Below, in pieces: positions 53,176 through 61,918 of a stretch of DNA of 64,000 nt. Position numbers and translations under genes: made by a program. Each line of letters opens with the position of its first letter. Positions within the stretch are counted from its first letter, which is position 1. Below the pieces are notes generated by a model that searched no databases, had not been told where the DNA came from, and was given only the letters and a program-made list of their open reading frames with translations. The stretch is from Rahnella sp. AA (GTDB taxonomy: Bacteria; Pseudomonadota; Gammaproteobacteria; Enterobacterales; Enterobacteriaceae): positions 17,453-81,452 of the forward strand of contig NZ_PITQ01000010.1 in NCBI RefSeq assembly GCF_002834385.1. The letters are read 5' to 3'.

Positions 53176-54672
53176 ATGTTCGTCCAAAACCGCTGGCTGA
53201 TCCTCGCCATTGTCACCAGTACCCTTTTCCTGATCATCATTGATATGACAGTGCTTTATACGGCGCTGCCGCGTCTGACGCTGGCGCTGGGGGCGTCGTC
53301 ATCCGAAAAATTATGGATCGTGAATGCGTATCCGCTGGTCGTCGCCGGGCTGCTTCCCGGCGCGGGTATGCTGAGTGACCGTCTCGGGCATAAAAATCTG
53401 TTCATGAGCGGCCTGCCGGTGTTTGCGCTGGCGTCGCTGTGCGCGGCTTTTGCGCCGTCCGCAGAATGGCTGATCGCATCCCGCGTGTTTCTGGCGATTG
53501 GCGCGGCCATGATGATGCCCGCGACGCTGGCGATTGTGCGCCATGTGTTTACCAATGAGCGCGAACGTGCGCTGGCGATTGGTATCTGGTCGGCGGTGGC
53601 GTCAGGCGCGGCGGCGCTCGGGCCGGTGATTGGCGGCGTGTTGCTGGAATATTTCTGGTGGGGCTCGGTGTTCCTGATCAACGTGCCAATTGTGCTGGCC
53701 GTATTCCCTTGTGCTCTGGCGCTGATCCCGCGCGGCAAAGGCAACCCGGAACGTCCGTGTGATTTCACCGGTTCTGCGATGGTGATGCTCGGGCTGGTCG
53801 GCGTGATTTATGCGCTGAAAGAGCTGAGCAATATGAACTCTTCATGGGCGGGCGTGTTGTTCCCGGCCATCGTGGGCGTACTGTTTCTGGGGCTGTTTGC
53901 CAGAAGGCAAAAACGCGCCGTGCAGCCGATGATCGATTTTTCACTGTTCCGCAACCGCGCTTTTGCCTGCGGCGTGGGCGTGGCGATCACCTCGATGATT
54001 GCACTGATCGGCATCGAACTGGTACTGAGCCAGCGGTTGCAACTGGTGCTCGGGCTAACGCCATTTATGGCCGCGATGTTTATTCTGCCTATTCCGGTAG
54101 CCTCCGCGCTGGCATCGCCGCTGGCCGGAATGCTGATGCCAAAATACGGCGTCCGCAAAATCATGTTGGGCGGTTTTGCGCTTTCCGCCGCGGGGATTGT
54201 CAGCCACGCGCTGTTGTTTGAAGGCGGCACTGCGATGCAGCTCGTGAGTCTGTTTATTTTAGGTTTCGGCCTTGGCGGCGCGGTGACGGCGGCCTCGACC
54301 TCCATCATGCTGAATGCCCCGGAAGAAAAAGCCGGGATGGTCGCAGCGATTGAAGACGTGTCATGGGAAATGGGCGGCGTGCTGGGTGTGACGTTGCTGG
54401 GCGGCCTGATGACGGCAGTTTACAGCCGCAGCCTCACGTTGCCGGACGGTATTGTGACCGGCGACGGCGCGTATGACAGCCTCGATGAAGCGCTGAATAT
54501 CGCCAGCCATCTCAGCCCGGAGCATGCGACGTTAATCAGCGAACTGGCGCGTACGGCGTTTGATCAGGCGTTTCTGGCAGTCCTGATTTCTGCCGCCACG
54601 CTGGTGATCGCCACCGTGGTGGTGCTGAAGATTGTCCTGCGTAAGCCGGTGGGCGTGCGCCAGTCTTCCTGA
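53176..54672 (+). CDS. SmvA-like MFS multidrug exporter (DHA2, 14 helices)
   Basis: 498 residues with about 14 membrane helices. Conserved motifs: IDMTVLYTALPRL in helix 1 (motif D), LSDRLGHKNL (motif A) and AIGAAMMMPATLAI. Similar to Salmonella SmvA, which exports quaternary ammonium compounds, methyl viologen and chlorhexidine. The ATG at 53176 follows GAGG; the frame upstream to 53149 passes through operator 2. Paired with a TetR regulator just downstream, as smvA is with smvR. Confidence 0.87.
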   Translation: MFVQNRWLILAIVTSTLFLIIIDMTVLYTALPRLTLALGASSSEKLWIVNAYPLVVAGLLPGAGMLSDRLGHKNLFMSGLPVFALASLCAAFAPSAEWLIASRVFLAIGAAMMMPATLAIVRHVFTNERERALAIGIWSAVASGAAALGPVIGGVLLEYFWWGSVFLINVPIVLAVFPCALALIPRGKGNPERPCDFTGSAMVMLGLVGVIYALKELSNMNSSWAGVLFPAIVGVLFLGLFARRQKRAVQPMIDFSLFRNRAFACGVGVAITSMIALIGIELVLSQRLQLVLGLTPFMAAMFILPIPVASALASPLAGMLMPKYGVRKIMLGGFALSAAGIVSHALLFEGGTAMQLVSLFILGFGLGGAVTAASTSIMLNAPEEKAGMVAAIEDVSWEMGGVLGVTLLGGLMTAVYSRSLTLPDGIVTGDGAYDSLDEALNIASHLSPEHATLISELARTAFDQAFLAVLISAATLVIATVVVLKIVLRKPVGVRQSS

Positions 54673-54683
54673 TAAACTGCGGC

Positions 54684-54699
54684 CTGAGCGGTTGCTCAA
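54684..54699. promoter_or_regulatory. TetR operator copy 3
   Basis: CTGAGCGGTTGCTCAA (one mismatch to copies 1 and 2) lies between the exporter gene and the tetR-type gene, 20 bases before the latter: the likely autoregulatory site. Confidence 0.65.
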
Positions 54700-54718
54700 T
54701 GCCAGCACAGGATTGATG

Positions 54719-55297
54719 ATGAAAGAAAATCGGGAAGCGTTGAGGGCGAAAATCCTCGACGGCGCAATCAGCCTCTTTATCGAAAAGGGGATTGAGAAAG
54801 TGACGACGCGCGAACTGACGGAATACGTCGGGATCTCGCGCAGTCATATTTATCACTACTTTCCCGACTGGCAGACGCTGTGTATCGAAGCGCTGACGGA
54901 GGTGATGCTGGCGGAACTCAAAGAGTTCACCGCAGAAATCGTGGTGCTGCCGCCGCAGGAAAAACTCCACACGCTGGTAAACAGTTATCTGCCGGACACG
55001 CAGGGTGACATCTGGCGACTTTACGGTTCGCTGTGGCAACTGGCGGCGCACAACGAGGCTTACGCTGAACTGGCACAGATGATGGTGAGGAAATGGCTGG
55101 ATTTGCTGGCTGAAATCATCAGCGCAGGCACTGAAGCGGGGATATTTCGATCCACCAACGCCGCACGCGTCACCCGCCAGCTTTCGGCGATGCTCAACGG
55201 CTACGCGGATCAGCTGATCGTCATGCCCTCAGCCGACGTCAGGCAGGAAGCCATGGAAGATATCTGTGATTTTGTGGAATTGGTGTTGAAGAGATAA
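54719..55297 (+). CDS. TetR-family regulator of the SmvA-like exporter
   Basis: 192 residues; N-terminal HTH (AISLFIEKGIEKVTTRELTE followed by VGISRSHIYHYFPDW) and a helical ligand-binding C-terminus. Three copies of one inverted repeat flank it and the exporter gene, pointing to it as local repressor. ATG 54719 at suitable spacing from AGGA; ATG 54716 adjacent. Confidence 0.87.
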   Translation: MKENREALRAKILDGAISLFIEKGIEKVTTRELTEYVGISRSHIYHYFPDWQTLCIEALTEVMLAELKEFTAEIVVLPPQEKLHTLVNSYLPDTQGDIWRLYGSLWQLAAHNEAYAELAQMMVRKWLDLLAEIISAGTEAGIFRSTNAARVTRQLSAMLNGYADQLIVMPSADVRQEAMEDICDFVELVLKR

Positions 55298-55303
55298 ATA
55301 AAA

Positions 55304-55325
55304 GGCCGCTACGGATGCAGCGGCC
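55304..55325 (-). terminator. Terminator between tetR-type gene and cio operon
   Basis: GGCCGCT / AGCGGCC with 8-base loop; on the minus strand TTTTATTTA follows. It ends the cioAB-DUF2474 transcript and may also act on the tetR side. Confidence 0.8.
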
Positions 55326-55332
55326 CTCTGCA

Positions 55333-55497
55333 TTAATGCTCCCGCATTCCCGCTGCAAACATCAGCAGATGAAATACTGTCGCGACGACAAACAGCGCTA
55401 ACACACTTCCACCCCAGATGACGGCCAGCCAGCCAACGCGTTTTAAAAACGGCGCTTTGGTGATGTTGTTGTCATCCATTTTTCTGATGAGATTCAT
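55333..55497 (-). CDS. DUF2474 small membrane protein of the CioAB oxidase
   Basis: 54 residues, one membrane helix (WLAVIWGGSVLALFVVATVF) after a short charged N-terminus with FLKRVGW; matches the DUF2474 family found next to cioAB. It is a likely counterpart of CydX, a small subunit that stabilises bd oxidases. GAGGA lies eight bases before the ATG and overlaps the cioB stop region; gap to cioB ten bases. Confidence 0.85.
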   Translation of the reverse strand: MNLIRKMDDNNITKAPFLKRVGWLAVIWGGSVLALFVVATVFHLLMFAAGMREH

Positions 55498-55507
55498 ACG
55501 AAATTCC

Positions 55508-56515
55508 TCAGTGATAACCCTGATCCGGCGTCACTTTTCCGCGGAACACGTAGTAGCTCCAGAAGGTGTACACCAGAATGATCGGGATGATGAACAGCGC
55601 GCCAACCAAAATGAAGCCCTGGCTTTGTGGCGGTGACGCCGCTTCCCAGATAGAAATGGACGGCGGAATGATGTTCGGCCAGATGCTGATCCCCAGACCG
55701 GTATAGCCCAGGAACACCAGCGCCAGCGTCAGCAGGAACGGCGCGTGATGCGCGTTTTTGCTGATGGCACGGAACATCCACGCAGAGACTAATACCACCA
55801 GAACCGGCACCGGCAGGAACCAGTAAAGGTTAGGGCGCGTGAACCAGCGGGTGGCGATATCGCTGTGCGTCAGCGGTGTCCACAGGCTGACTGCCAGCGT
55901 CACCAGCAGGAAAACCACCAGCAGAGGTTTAGCGATTTTGTGCATCGCTTCCTGCAATTCGCCTTCGGTTTTCATGATGAGCCAGGTGCAGCCGAGCAGG
56001 GCATACGCCACGACCAGCGCGAACCCGCAGAACAGGGTGAACGGCGTGAGCCAGTCCAGCGCGCCACCGGCATACGTGCGGTTAACCACAGGAATACCGT
56101 TGATGACGGCGCCCAGTACCACGCCCTGACAGAAGGTCGCGATAACCGATCCCCAGATGAAGGATTTATCCCACACATGGCGTTTGGCCGGGCTGGCTTT
56201 GAAACGAAATTCAAACGCCACGCCGCGGAAAATCAGACCGAACAACATCAGGGTCAGCGGGATGGACAGCGCATCCAGAATCACCGAATACGCCAGCGGG
56301 AATGCGCCGTACAGCGCCGCACCGCCCAGCACCAGCCAGGTTTCGTTGCCGTCCCAGACCGGCGCAACGGTGTTCATCATCACGTCACGGTCGTGCTCTT
56401 TTTTCACCAGCGGGAACAGCAGACCGATGCCCAGGTCGAAGCCGTCCATCACCACATACATCATCACGCCGAAGATGATGATCAAAAACCAGATCAGCGG
56501 TAAGTCGATACCCAT
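55508..56515 (-). CDS. cioB: CioB, cyanide-insensitive bd-type quinol oxidase subunit II
   Basis: 335-residue membrane subunit with eight or nine helices; GFDLGIGLLFPL, VAPVWDGNETWLVLGG and the C-terminal SPPQSQGF segment are typical for CydB/CioB. With CioA it forms a terminal oxidase that reduces oxygen to water with quinol. Start at 56515 follows GGGAG. Two bases after the cioA stop. Confidence 0.93.
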   Translation of the reverse strand: MGIDLPLIWFLIIIFGVMMYVVMDGFDLGIGLLFPLVKKEHDRDVMMNTVAPVWDGNETWLVLGGAALYGAFPLAYSVILDALSIPLTLMLFGLIFRGVAFEFRFKASPAKRHVWDKSFIWGSVIATFCQGVVLGAVINGIPVVNRTYAGGALDWLTPFTLFCGFALVVAYALLGCTWLIMKTEGELQEAMHKIAKPLLVVFLLVTLAVSLWTPLTHSDIATRWFTRPNLYWFLPVPVLVVLVSAWMFRAISKNAHHAPFLLTLALVFLGYTGLGISIWPNIIPPSISIWEAASPPQSQGFILVGALFIIPIILVYTFWSYYVFRGKVTPDQGYH

Positions 56516-56517
56516 TA

Positions 56518-57942
56518 TCAAGCTCCCTTAGAGTCGTCAGACAGTGATTCCGAAATAGCAGACAGCGGACGCGCTGGCGTACGGTGCTGACCCGGACCAC
56601 CGTGGTCTACGCTTTCGCCTTCATGCGCCTGCGGACCTTTGCGGATCAGACGCATCATGTAGCCGTAACCCACGCCAAATACGGAGCAGTAAATCACGAT
56701 GAACAGGATCAGGCTGACGCTCATCTGGAGAACGTTATGGTTCGATACCGCATCTTTGGTGCGCAGCAGGCCGTAAACGACCCAGGGCTGACGCCCCATT
56801 TCCGTGGTGATCCAACCCGCCAGCAGCGCCAGCAGACCTGAAGGCCCCATCAGGAAGGCAAAGCGCAGGAACGCTTTAGAGGTATACATTTTGCCGCCAC
56901 GACGCAGGATCAGGCTCAGCACACCCAGTAAAATCATCAGCATGCCCAGACCGGCCATGATGCGGAAGGTGTAGAAAATGACGGACGAGTTCGGGCGATC
57001 TTCTTTCGGGAAAGATTTCAGCGCCGGGATCTGATGCGTCAGACTGTGCGTCAGGATCAGGCTGCCGAGATACGGGATTTCAATCGCGTAACGGGTTTCT
57101 TCACGGTTCATATCCGGGTAACCGATCAGCACCAGCGGCGTCGGTTTATTGTCTTTATTTTCCCAGTGACCTTCGATGGCCGCGATTTTAGCCGGCTGAT
57201 ATTTCAGGGTGTTCAGGCCGTGGGCGTCGCCCAAAAATGCCTGAATCGGGGAGACAATCAGCGCCATCCACATCGCCATCGACAGCATGGTGCGGATTGC
57301 CGGGGTATCACGCCCGCGCAGTAAATGCCAGGCCGCCGCAGAACCCACGAAGAACGCCGACGCCAGGAAGGCCGCGGTGGTCATGTGCATCAGACGGAAC
57401 GGGAAAGACGGGTTGAAGATAATTTTCATCCAGCTGACCGGCACGACCAGATTGTTAACAATCTCGTAGCCCTGCGGTGTCTGCATCCAGCTGTTGGACG
57501 CGAGGATCCAGAAGGTGGACATCAGCGTACCGAGCGCCACCATGCAGGTGGAGAAGAAGTGCAGACCGGGGCCGACGCGGTTCCAGCCGAAGAGCATCAC
57601 ACCCAGGAAACCGGCTTCGAGGAAGAACGCGGTTAATACTTCATAGGTCAGCAGCGGGCCGGTAATGCTCCCTGCGAATGAGGAGAACATGCTCCAGTTG
57701 GTGCCGAACTGGTAAGCCATCACCAGACCGGAGACCACACCCATGCCAAAGTTCACGGCAAAAATTTTCGACCAGAAATGATACAGGTCGCGGTAAGCCT
57801 CTTTCTTCGTTTTCAGCCACATGCCTTCCAGAACAGCCAGAAAACTGGCAAGCCCGATTGTGATTGCGGGGAAAATGATGTGAAAAGAGACGGTGAACGC
57901 AAACTGGATCCGGGCCAGTTCTAGCGCATCAAGACCAAACAT
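56518..57942 (-). CDS. cioA: CioA, cyanide-insensitive bd-type quinol oxidase subunit I
   Basis: 474 residues. Heme ligand His21 in SFHIIFPA, the second His in LMHMTTAAF, and GRQPWVVYGLLRT in the quinol region are seen. The Q-loop is short, marking the CioA subtype instead of E. coli CydA. This enzyme tolerates cyanide and works at low oxygen. Hydrophilic His-rich C-terminal tail (DHGGPGQHRTPARP). First gene of cioAB-DUF2474. Confidence 0.93.
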   Translation of the reverse strand: MFGLDALELARIQFAFTVSFHIIFPAITIGLASFLAVLEGMWLKTKKEAYRDLYHFWSKIFAVNFGMGVVSGLVMAYQFGTNWSMFSSFAGSITGPLLTYEVLTAFFLEAGFLGVMLFGWNRVGPGLHFFSTCMVALGTLMSTFWILASNSWMQTPQGYEIVNNLVVPVSWMKIIFNPSFPFRLMHMTTAAFLASAFFVGSAAAWHLLRGRDTPAIRTMLSMAMWMALIVSPIQAFLGDAHGLNTLKYQPAKIAAIEGHWENKDNKPTPLVLIGYPDMNREETRYAIEIPYLGSLILTHSLTHQIPALKSFPKEDRPNSSVIFYTFRIMAGLGMLMILLGVLSLILRRGGKMYTSKAFLRFAFLMGPSGLLALLAGWITTEMGRQPWVVYGLLRTKDAVSNHNVLQMSVSLILFIVIYCSVFGVGYGYMMRLIRKGPQAHEGESVDHGGPGQHRTPARPLSAISESLSDDSKGA

Positions 57943-58499
57943 AACAACCTCTTTTTGTGTGTCAGGTAACCCTTCCAGACATTAATACCGGTACGGGAAC
58001 CGGCAATTTCTGACATTCGCAGGTGAAGTCTTGAATGAAAGGGTGGTACAGCTGGGTTTTCGCGAGGGGCCGATTTAACCACAGGGGTTAAAGGTATTAA
58101 CAGGGACGGTTTCGTGGGGAAATTACCGGCTGAAACACTTTTGCGGCAGGGGAATAGGTACGGGGAGGAAAACTAATTTCAGGCCGAAACGCCCGAGGGA
58201 AGAGTAACCCTAAAAAGTGCGCGGACATGATGTTGCATTGATCTGGATCAAAGAGTTTTGATGTTTTCTGAATGTAATTACCCTGCGTCCAGTAATGACT
58301 TGTTGTGTGCCATATTGGTAACTAAAAAGTTAAATCGCCAGCGGCATCAGCGCATTCTGATTTTAATGCAATGTAAATTTATGTCATCGGTTTTGGTCGA
58401 AATGACGTCAAAACAGGTAATGGTTGTAGTATTTGTTTACATTTACGTATCACGAAGGAAACGCCGTCAGCGCAGCGGGGTTGGCCGACGGCGTATAAA
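57943..58499. other. Region upstream of cioA
   Basis: About 560 bases without a supported gene. It holds an FNR-type site at 58238-58251 and a hairpin (ACGCCGTC 58461-58468 with GACGGCGT 58487-58494) just past the vasL stop that may end the T6SS transcript. A frame at 58258-58575 is not supported. Confidence 0.5.
58238..58251. promoter_or_regulatory. FNR box
   Basis: TTGATCTGGATCAA matches the FNR consensus TTGAT-N4-ATCAA exactly. It lies about 300 bases before cioA, the only gene leading away from this region, so oxygen-dependent control of the oxidase is the likely role. Confidence 0.65.
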
Positions 58500-59879
58500 T
58501 CATCGTTGTTGTGTTTCAGGCATCGCAGCGGCGGGTTCCAGCAGTGCATACCGGTTCAGCAACTGTGCGAACTGATTATCCAGCTGCATCAGCAACTGAG
58601 GGGACACGGCATTTTTCTGCTGTCTGGCGTCGGCTAATTTACGCAACGATTCTTCGACCGGTGTAGCGCTGGTCAGCGCCTGCTGAATGGCAAAAACTGA
58701 CGATTTGAGCTGCGAGACGGTCATATATTTGCCGCGCTGTTCATCCAGCCCGTTAAGCTTATCTGCCAGTTGCTGCAACTGCGCGTTGGCCGAATACCAG
58801 CCGTTAAGGTTTTCCAGCGGCATAGCATTGGCGGTCAGCTGCTCGTTCCATTCCTGCGTCAGCTTTTTCGTCTCGGGATTGTCAGGCCAGAGGAACCGGG
58901 TCTGGTGGATCAGCTGCGAACCGGTGTCCTGCGCCCAGTGCGGTGAAAGTGCGGCCAGATGACGGGTTTGCTGGCGGGTTGCGGCAATGATCCCTGATGC
59001 TTCGCGGTTAAGCGATTCGACCTCGCGATTTTTCAGGGCTTGCAGCTCTGTAGCGCTCAGAGGTTTAGGCGTGTTCGTCAGTGACGCTATCAGCCGCTCG
59101 CTGGCAGGCGGATGATAAAACGCGTTCACGCCTGCCACCACGCCGCTGCCGACCAGTACGGTGACCACAATCCCCGCCACAAATCCTTTCCACTGTAACG
59201 GGTGTCTGGCTGCCGGAGCGGACGAAATCACCACCTGCGGCGGCACCGGTTCTGCCTGAGCAACATAAACCCAGGGTTCTCTGGCCCGGGTCTCCCATGT
59301 TCTTTCAACTTTTTCGGCGGAAGCGGGCAGCACAACGGCAGAGTCTGTCGTGGCGTGCATGTTTTCGAGACGCATCGCGGCACCCTGCATAAAGGTACTT
59401 AGCACGGCAAGCTGACTGGCGTGTTTGAGTTCGAGGCGTTCCAATACATCACACAGTGCATTGATAAGTTTTTCCGCCTCATAAATTTGCGGCAGGTCGC
59501 GGTATTCCAGCGTCATTCCCCGAAGGGATTGCTGCAAACGCTGGCTCAGCCCGGTGAGAATCTCCATCCGTGCATGAACCGGCTGCGGCCACAGCCCCGG
59601 CCACTGGCGGGAGATCAGCGCGTCGAGTATCGCCAGCCCTTCATTCAGCCCGGACAACCCGACAAGTTGCGCCCGCGCCTGCGTATACCATGACGCAGTT
59701 TGCAGCTCGATGCCGTTTTGCCGGAACAGACTCAGACACAGCTGTTCCACTTTTTTCCAGTTCACATCCGGACGCGCCGGGTGTGTCAGCTTACTCAGTT
59801 CTTCGCGTAAAACGGCATAATCAGCCAGCGCACGCGGGTCGCCCCCGGTGCGCAACTGGCGGTTTATATCTTGGGTCAT
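58500..59879 (-). CDS. VasL-like type VI secretion protein (TssA family, membrane)
   Basis: 459 residues: ImpA-type N-terminal domain (~10-130: LREELSKLTHPARPDVNW), a single membrane helix at ~235-255 (GFVAGIVVTVLVGSGVVAGV) and a helical C-terminal VasL domain. Such proteins belong to the TssA-like group that caps or stops sheath growth (TagA). ATG 59879 or the adjacent 59882. Last gene of the T6SS stretch. Confidence 0.85.
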   Translation of the reverse strand: MTQDINRQLRTGGDPRALADYAVLREELSKLTHPARPDVNWKKVEQLCLSLFRQNGIELQTASWYTQARAQLVGLSGLNEGLAILDALISRQWPGLWPQPVHARMEILTGLSQRLQQSLRGMTLEYRDLPQIYEAEKLINALCDVLERLELKHASQLAVLSTFMQGAAMRLENMHATTDSAVVLPASAEKVERTWETRAREPWVYVAQAEPVPPQVVISSAPAARHPLQWKGFVAGIVVTVLVGSGVVAGVNAFYHPPASERLIASLTNTPKPLSATELQALKNREVESLNREASGIIAATRQQTRHLAALSPHWAQDTGSQLIHQTRFLWPDNPETKKLTQEWNEQLTANAMPLENLNGWYSANAQLQQLADKLNGLDEQRGKYMTVSQLKSSVFAIQQALTSATPVEESLRKLADARQQKNAVSPQLLMQLDNQFAQLLNRYALLEPAAAMPETQQR

Positions 59880-59923
59880 CATCTTGTCTTACCTGAAAGG
59901 GCAACATTAGGCGGGTGAGATTC

Positions 59924-59947
59924 GTGCACCCGTATCCACGGGTGCAC
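59924..59947 (-). repeat. Strong hairpin between the LprI-like gene and vasL
   Basis: GTGCACCCGT-ATCC-ACGGGTGCAC: a perfect 10-bp stem. No U-run on the minus strand; may reduce read-through into vasL. Confidence 0.6.
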
Positions 59948-59965
59948 TTTGGTTAGATTAGGAAA

Positions 59966-60778
59966 TTAATTATTGTCACCACCTAAGAATGTAATGCGTT
60001 CATTAGTCATTTTAGTCTGGCAGTCATAAATATTGATTCTGGTCTGGCCCGGAGTCGTTTCCATATTTGCATCAGAGAGTTTTCCGCATTTCAGTGCTTT
60101 CTCCCCCACCCAGGTCTGTTGCGATTTTTTCATGGATGCCTTGATTGAATCCGGGAGGTTTTTCCAGATGTCGTTCAGATAAGTGTCACTTCTCGCGTAG
60201 TCATTCCTGGCGTTTAATAATTTTCCGTTAAAATTAGAATCAATAATGTAATCCTTGTTAACGGCAAGCACGGCAATTTGGTACAAAGCATTTTGAATGT
60301 AATTAATTTTGTTAACGGAAATATCTTTTTTATTGTCCGCAAGACTCAGGCTGTATGAGTAATTACTCCATACCACTTTGCCATTATTCAGTTTGCCGTT
60401 GTCTGAAATGATACTGGAGAGATACTCGGGATTACTTTTTATGACAGCCAGTGTCTCGGGAGGCAGTTGAGCTGACAGGGTTGCACTACAATTGAGAGTG
60501 CCGTCGGTATCAGATGTTGTCGAGACATTCGAAATTGCCATCGGAATTGAATCTATTTTGCTTTGAAATTCCTGAATATCCTTATTATGAAATGCCGCAG
60601 GGCTTGTTATGTAGTAATTCTGTAATTTCGCACCAGCCTCATTCTTAATATAATCCTGGACAGCTTTTACTGCATCATCCCTGCCACATTTAAACTCATC
60701 CCCTCCGCCAAAAAAACCAGCGTGTGCACTTAAAGAAAAAAGTGAAGCGGAAGTTAGCAATAAAATACCTTTAAACAT
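59966..60778 (-). CDS. Exported protein with C-terminal LprI/DUF1311-like domain
   Basis: 270 residues. Signal peptide MFKGILLLTSASLFSLSAHA with cleavage before GFFGG. A Cys-containing middle region has no known match; the C-terminus (SMKKSQQTWVGEKALKCGKL and the IYDCQTKMTNERITFL segment) fits the LprI/DUF1311 pattern, a periplasmic domain of lysozyme-inhibitor type. Start at 60778 after AAAGGG. Set inside a T6SS cluster and AT-rich relative to tssA, it may be an accessory or immunity-type protein. Function unproven. Confidence 0.7.
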   Translation of the reverse strand: MFKGILLLTSASLFSLSAHAGFFGGGDEFKCGRDDAVKAVQDYIKNEAGAKLQNYYITSPAAFHNKDIQEFQSKIDSIPMAISNVSTTSDTDGTLNCSATLSAQLPPETLAVIKSNPEYLSSIISDNGKLNNGKVVWSNYSYSLSLADNKKDISVNKINYIQNALYQIAVLAVNKDYIIDSNFNGKLLNARNDYARSDTYLNDIWKNLPDSIKASMKKSQQTWVGEKALKCGKLSDANMETTPGQTRINIYDCQTKMTNERITFLGGDNN

Positions 60779-60967
60779 ATAAAAACCCTTTTGTTTTAAA
60801 TAAATTCGACCAGGCATAATTAGCCAGCCGTTCCATATAGATTCAGTGAACTGTGATGGTACCGTTGTTATGTGTTGCACCTCCGTTTTTGAAAAGAGTA
60901 AGACAATAAACTTGCGTTATGACATTCAAACGCAGGAATTATAAAAATCAGGCGGCAGGGTCAAAAG

Positions 60968-61438
60968 TCAGGACAATAAACCTTCAATCATGTTGAAAAA
61001 GATCTCTTCGCTGAACGTTTCGCCGGGCTGCGTGGACCAGCCCGCCGGACGCCATGTCCAGTGATTGTGCTCTGCGGAACGCATGAATAAACGGCAAAGA
61101 GGGACCGGAGCACCCTCAGCGCAGAGGCTCACTTCCACGCAGCCCGTCACACCCTGACCGTATAAAAAGGCAGGCGTGAATTTCACCATCCTGTTTCCAT
61201 AACGCAGGTGGATGCCGGGAATGTTGAATGCCTTTCCGCCTATCAGAAATTCAACCAATGAAACGGAGGTGCTTTCCGTCTGGATGCCGGTACCGGCCAG
61301 CCATGTTTCCACGTTCTCCTGAAGCTGACTCATCTGTTGCTGAAACTCAGCGATATCAGCCTGACCTTTATTTTCAAACACGGTACGACACGGTTGTTTG
61401 TCCTGTAGCTTTTTCAAAAAACGCTCTTTAGCTGACAT
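60968..61438 (-). CDS. T6SS-associated protein of unknown function
   Basis: 156 residues, no signal peptide or membrane helix. Basic N-terminus (MSAKERFLKKLQDKQPC), helical segment to ~50, then a beta-rich part with IHLRYGNRMVKFTPAF. Located 33 bases after tssE on the same strand, so part of the T6SS operon. No family recognised with confidence. Confidence 0.7.
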   Translation of the reverse strand: MSAKERFLKKLQDKQPCRTVFENKGQADIAEFQQQMSQLQENVETWLAGTGIQTESTSVSLVEFLIGGKAFNIPGIHLRYGNRMVKFTPAFLYGQGVTGCVEVSLCAEGAPVPLCRLFMRSAEHNHWTWRPAGWSTQPGETFSEEIFFNMIEGLLS

Positions 61439-61471
61439 ACTTCCTCTGTTATCGCCAATGGCAGACGGCCA

Positions 61472-61903
61472 TCAAACATAATTCTGCTGTTTCATATGGC
61501 GCATCAGCACCCGGCCTTCCGGCATAAACTCCGTCCCGAACCGCACCAGACCAAGCTCTTTCAGCTCAGCGTCGATGGCGTATTCAAGATGCCCCGGTGT
61601 GGATTGCGGCAGTAAAATCACGTTCAGCTTTCGGATCCGCGGCTCGTATTTCAGCAACGTAGCGGAAAGCGTAGTCAGCAGGGAGTGCGCGGTGCCGGGC
61701 ATCCCCTGCAAGATTTTGCTCATGTCCGGCAGGCCGTAATCTGGAAGATGCGAAATCGTTCCTGCGCGGCAGTTAAGGACCCGCTGCATGTTGTCGAGCA
61801 CGGACAGAATGACCTGATTGGCTTCGCTGATGCTTTGACGATCGAGATCACCGGTGAAGTTACCGGTGAGAACTTCATAGAGAGAAGGGGATGGGGAGTT
61901 CAT
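61472..61903 (-). CDS. tssE: TssE, T6SS baseplate subunit (gp25-like)
   Basis: 143 residues; GPW/gp25 fold with SVLDNMQRVLNCRAGTISHL (core: S-x-L-D-N-x-x-R-x-L-N-x-R), DYGLPD and the EPRIRKLNVIL segment with the conserved EPR motif. Wedge component of the T6SS baseplate. AAAAGGAATG lies upstream. 15 bases after tssA. Confidence 0.92.
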   Translation of the reverse strand: MNSPSPSLYEVLTGNFTGDLDRQSISEANQVILSVLDNMQRVLNCRAGTISHLPDYGLPDMSKILQGMPGTAHSLLTTLSATLLKYEPRIRKLNVILLPQSTPGHLEYAIDAELKELGLVRFGTEFMPEGRVLMRHMKQQNYV

Positions 61904-61918
61904 CCGTTTGCATTCCTT

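Noticed and set aside
58258..58575. 105-codon plus-strand frame upstream of cioA
   Set aside because: Basic, low-complexity peptide overlapping the vasL end; no homology features seen.
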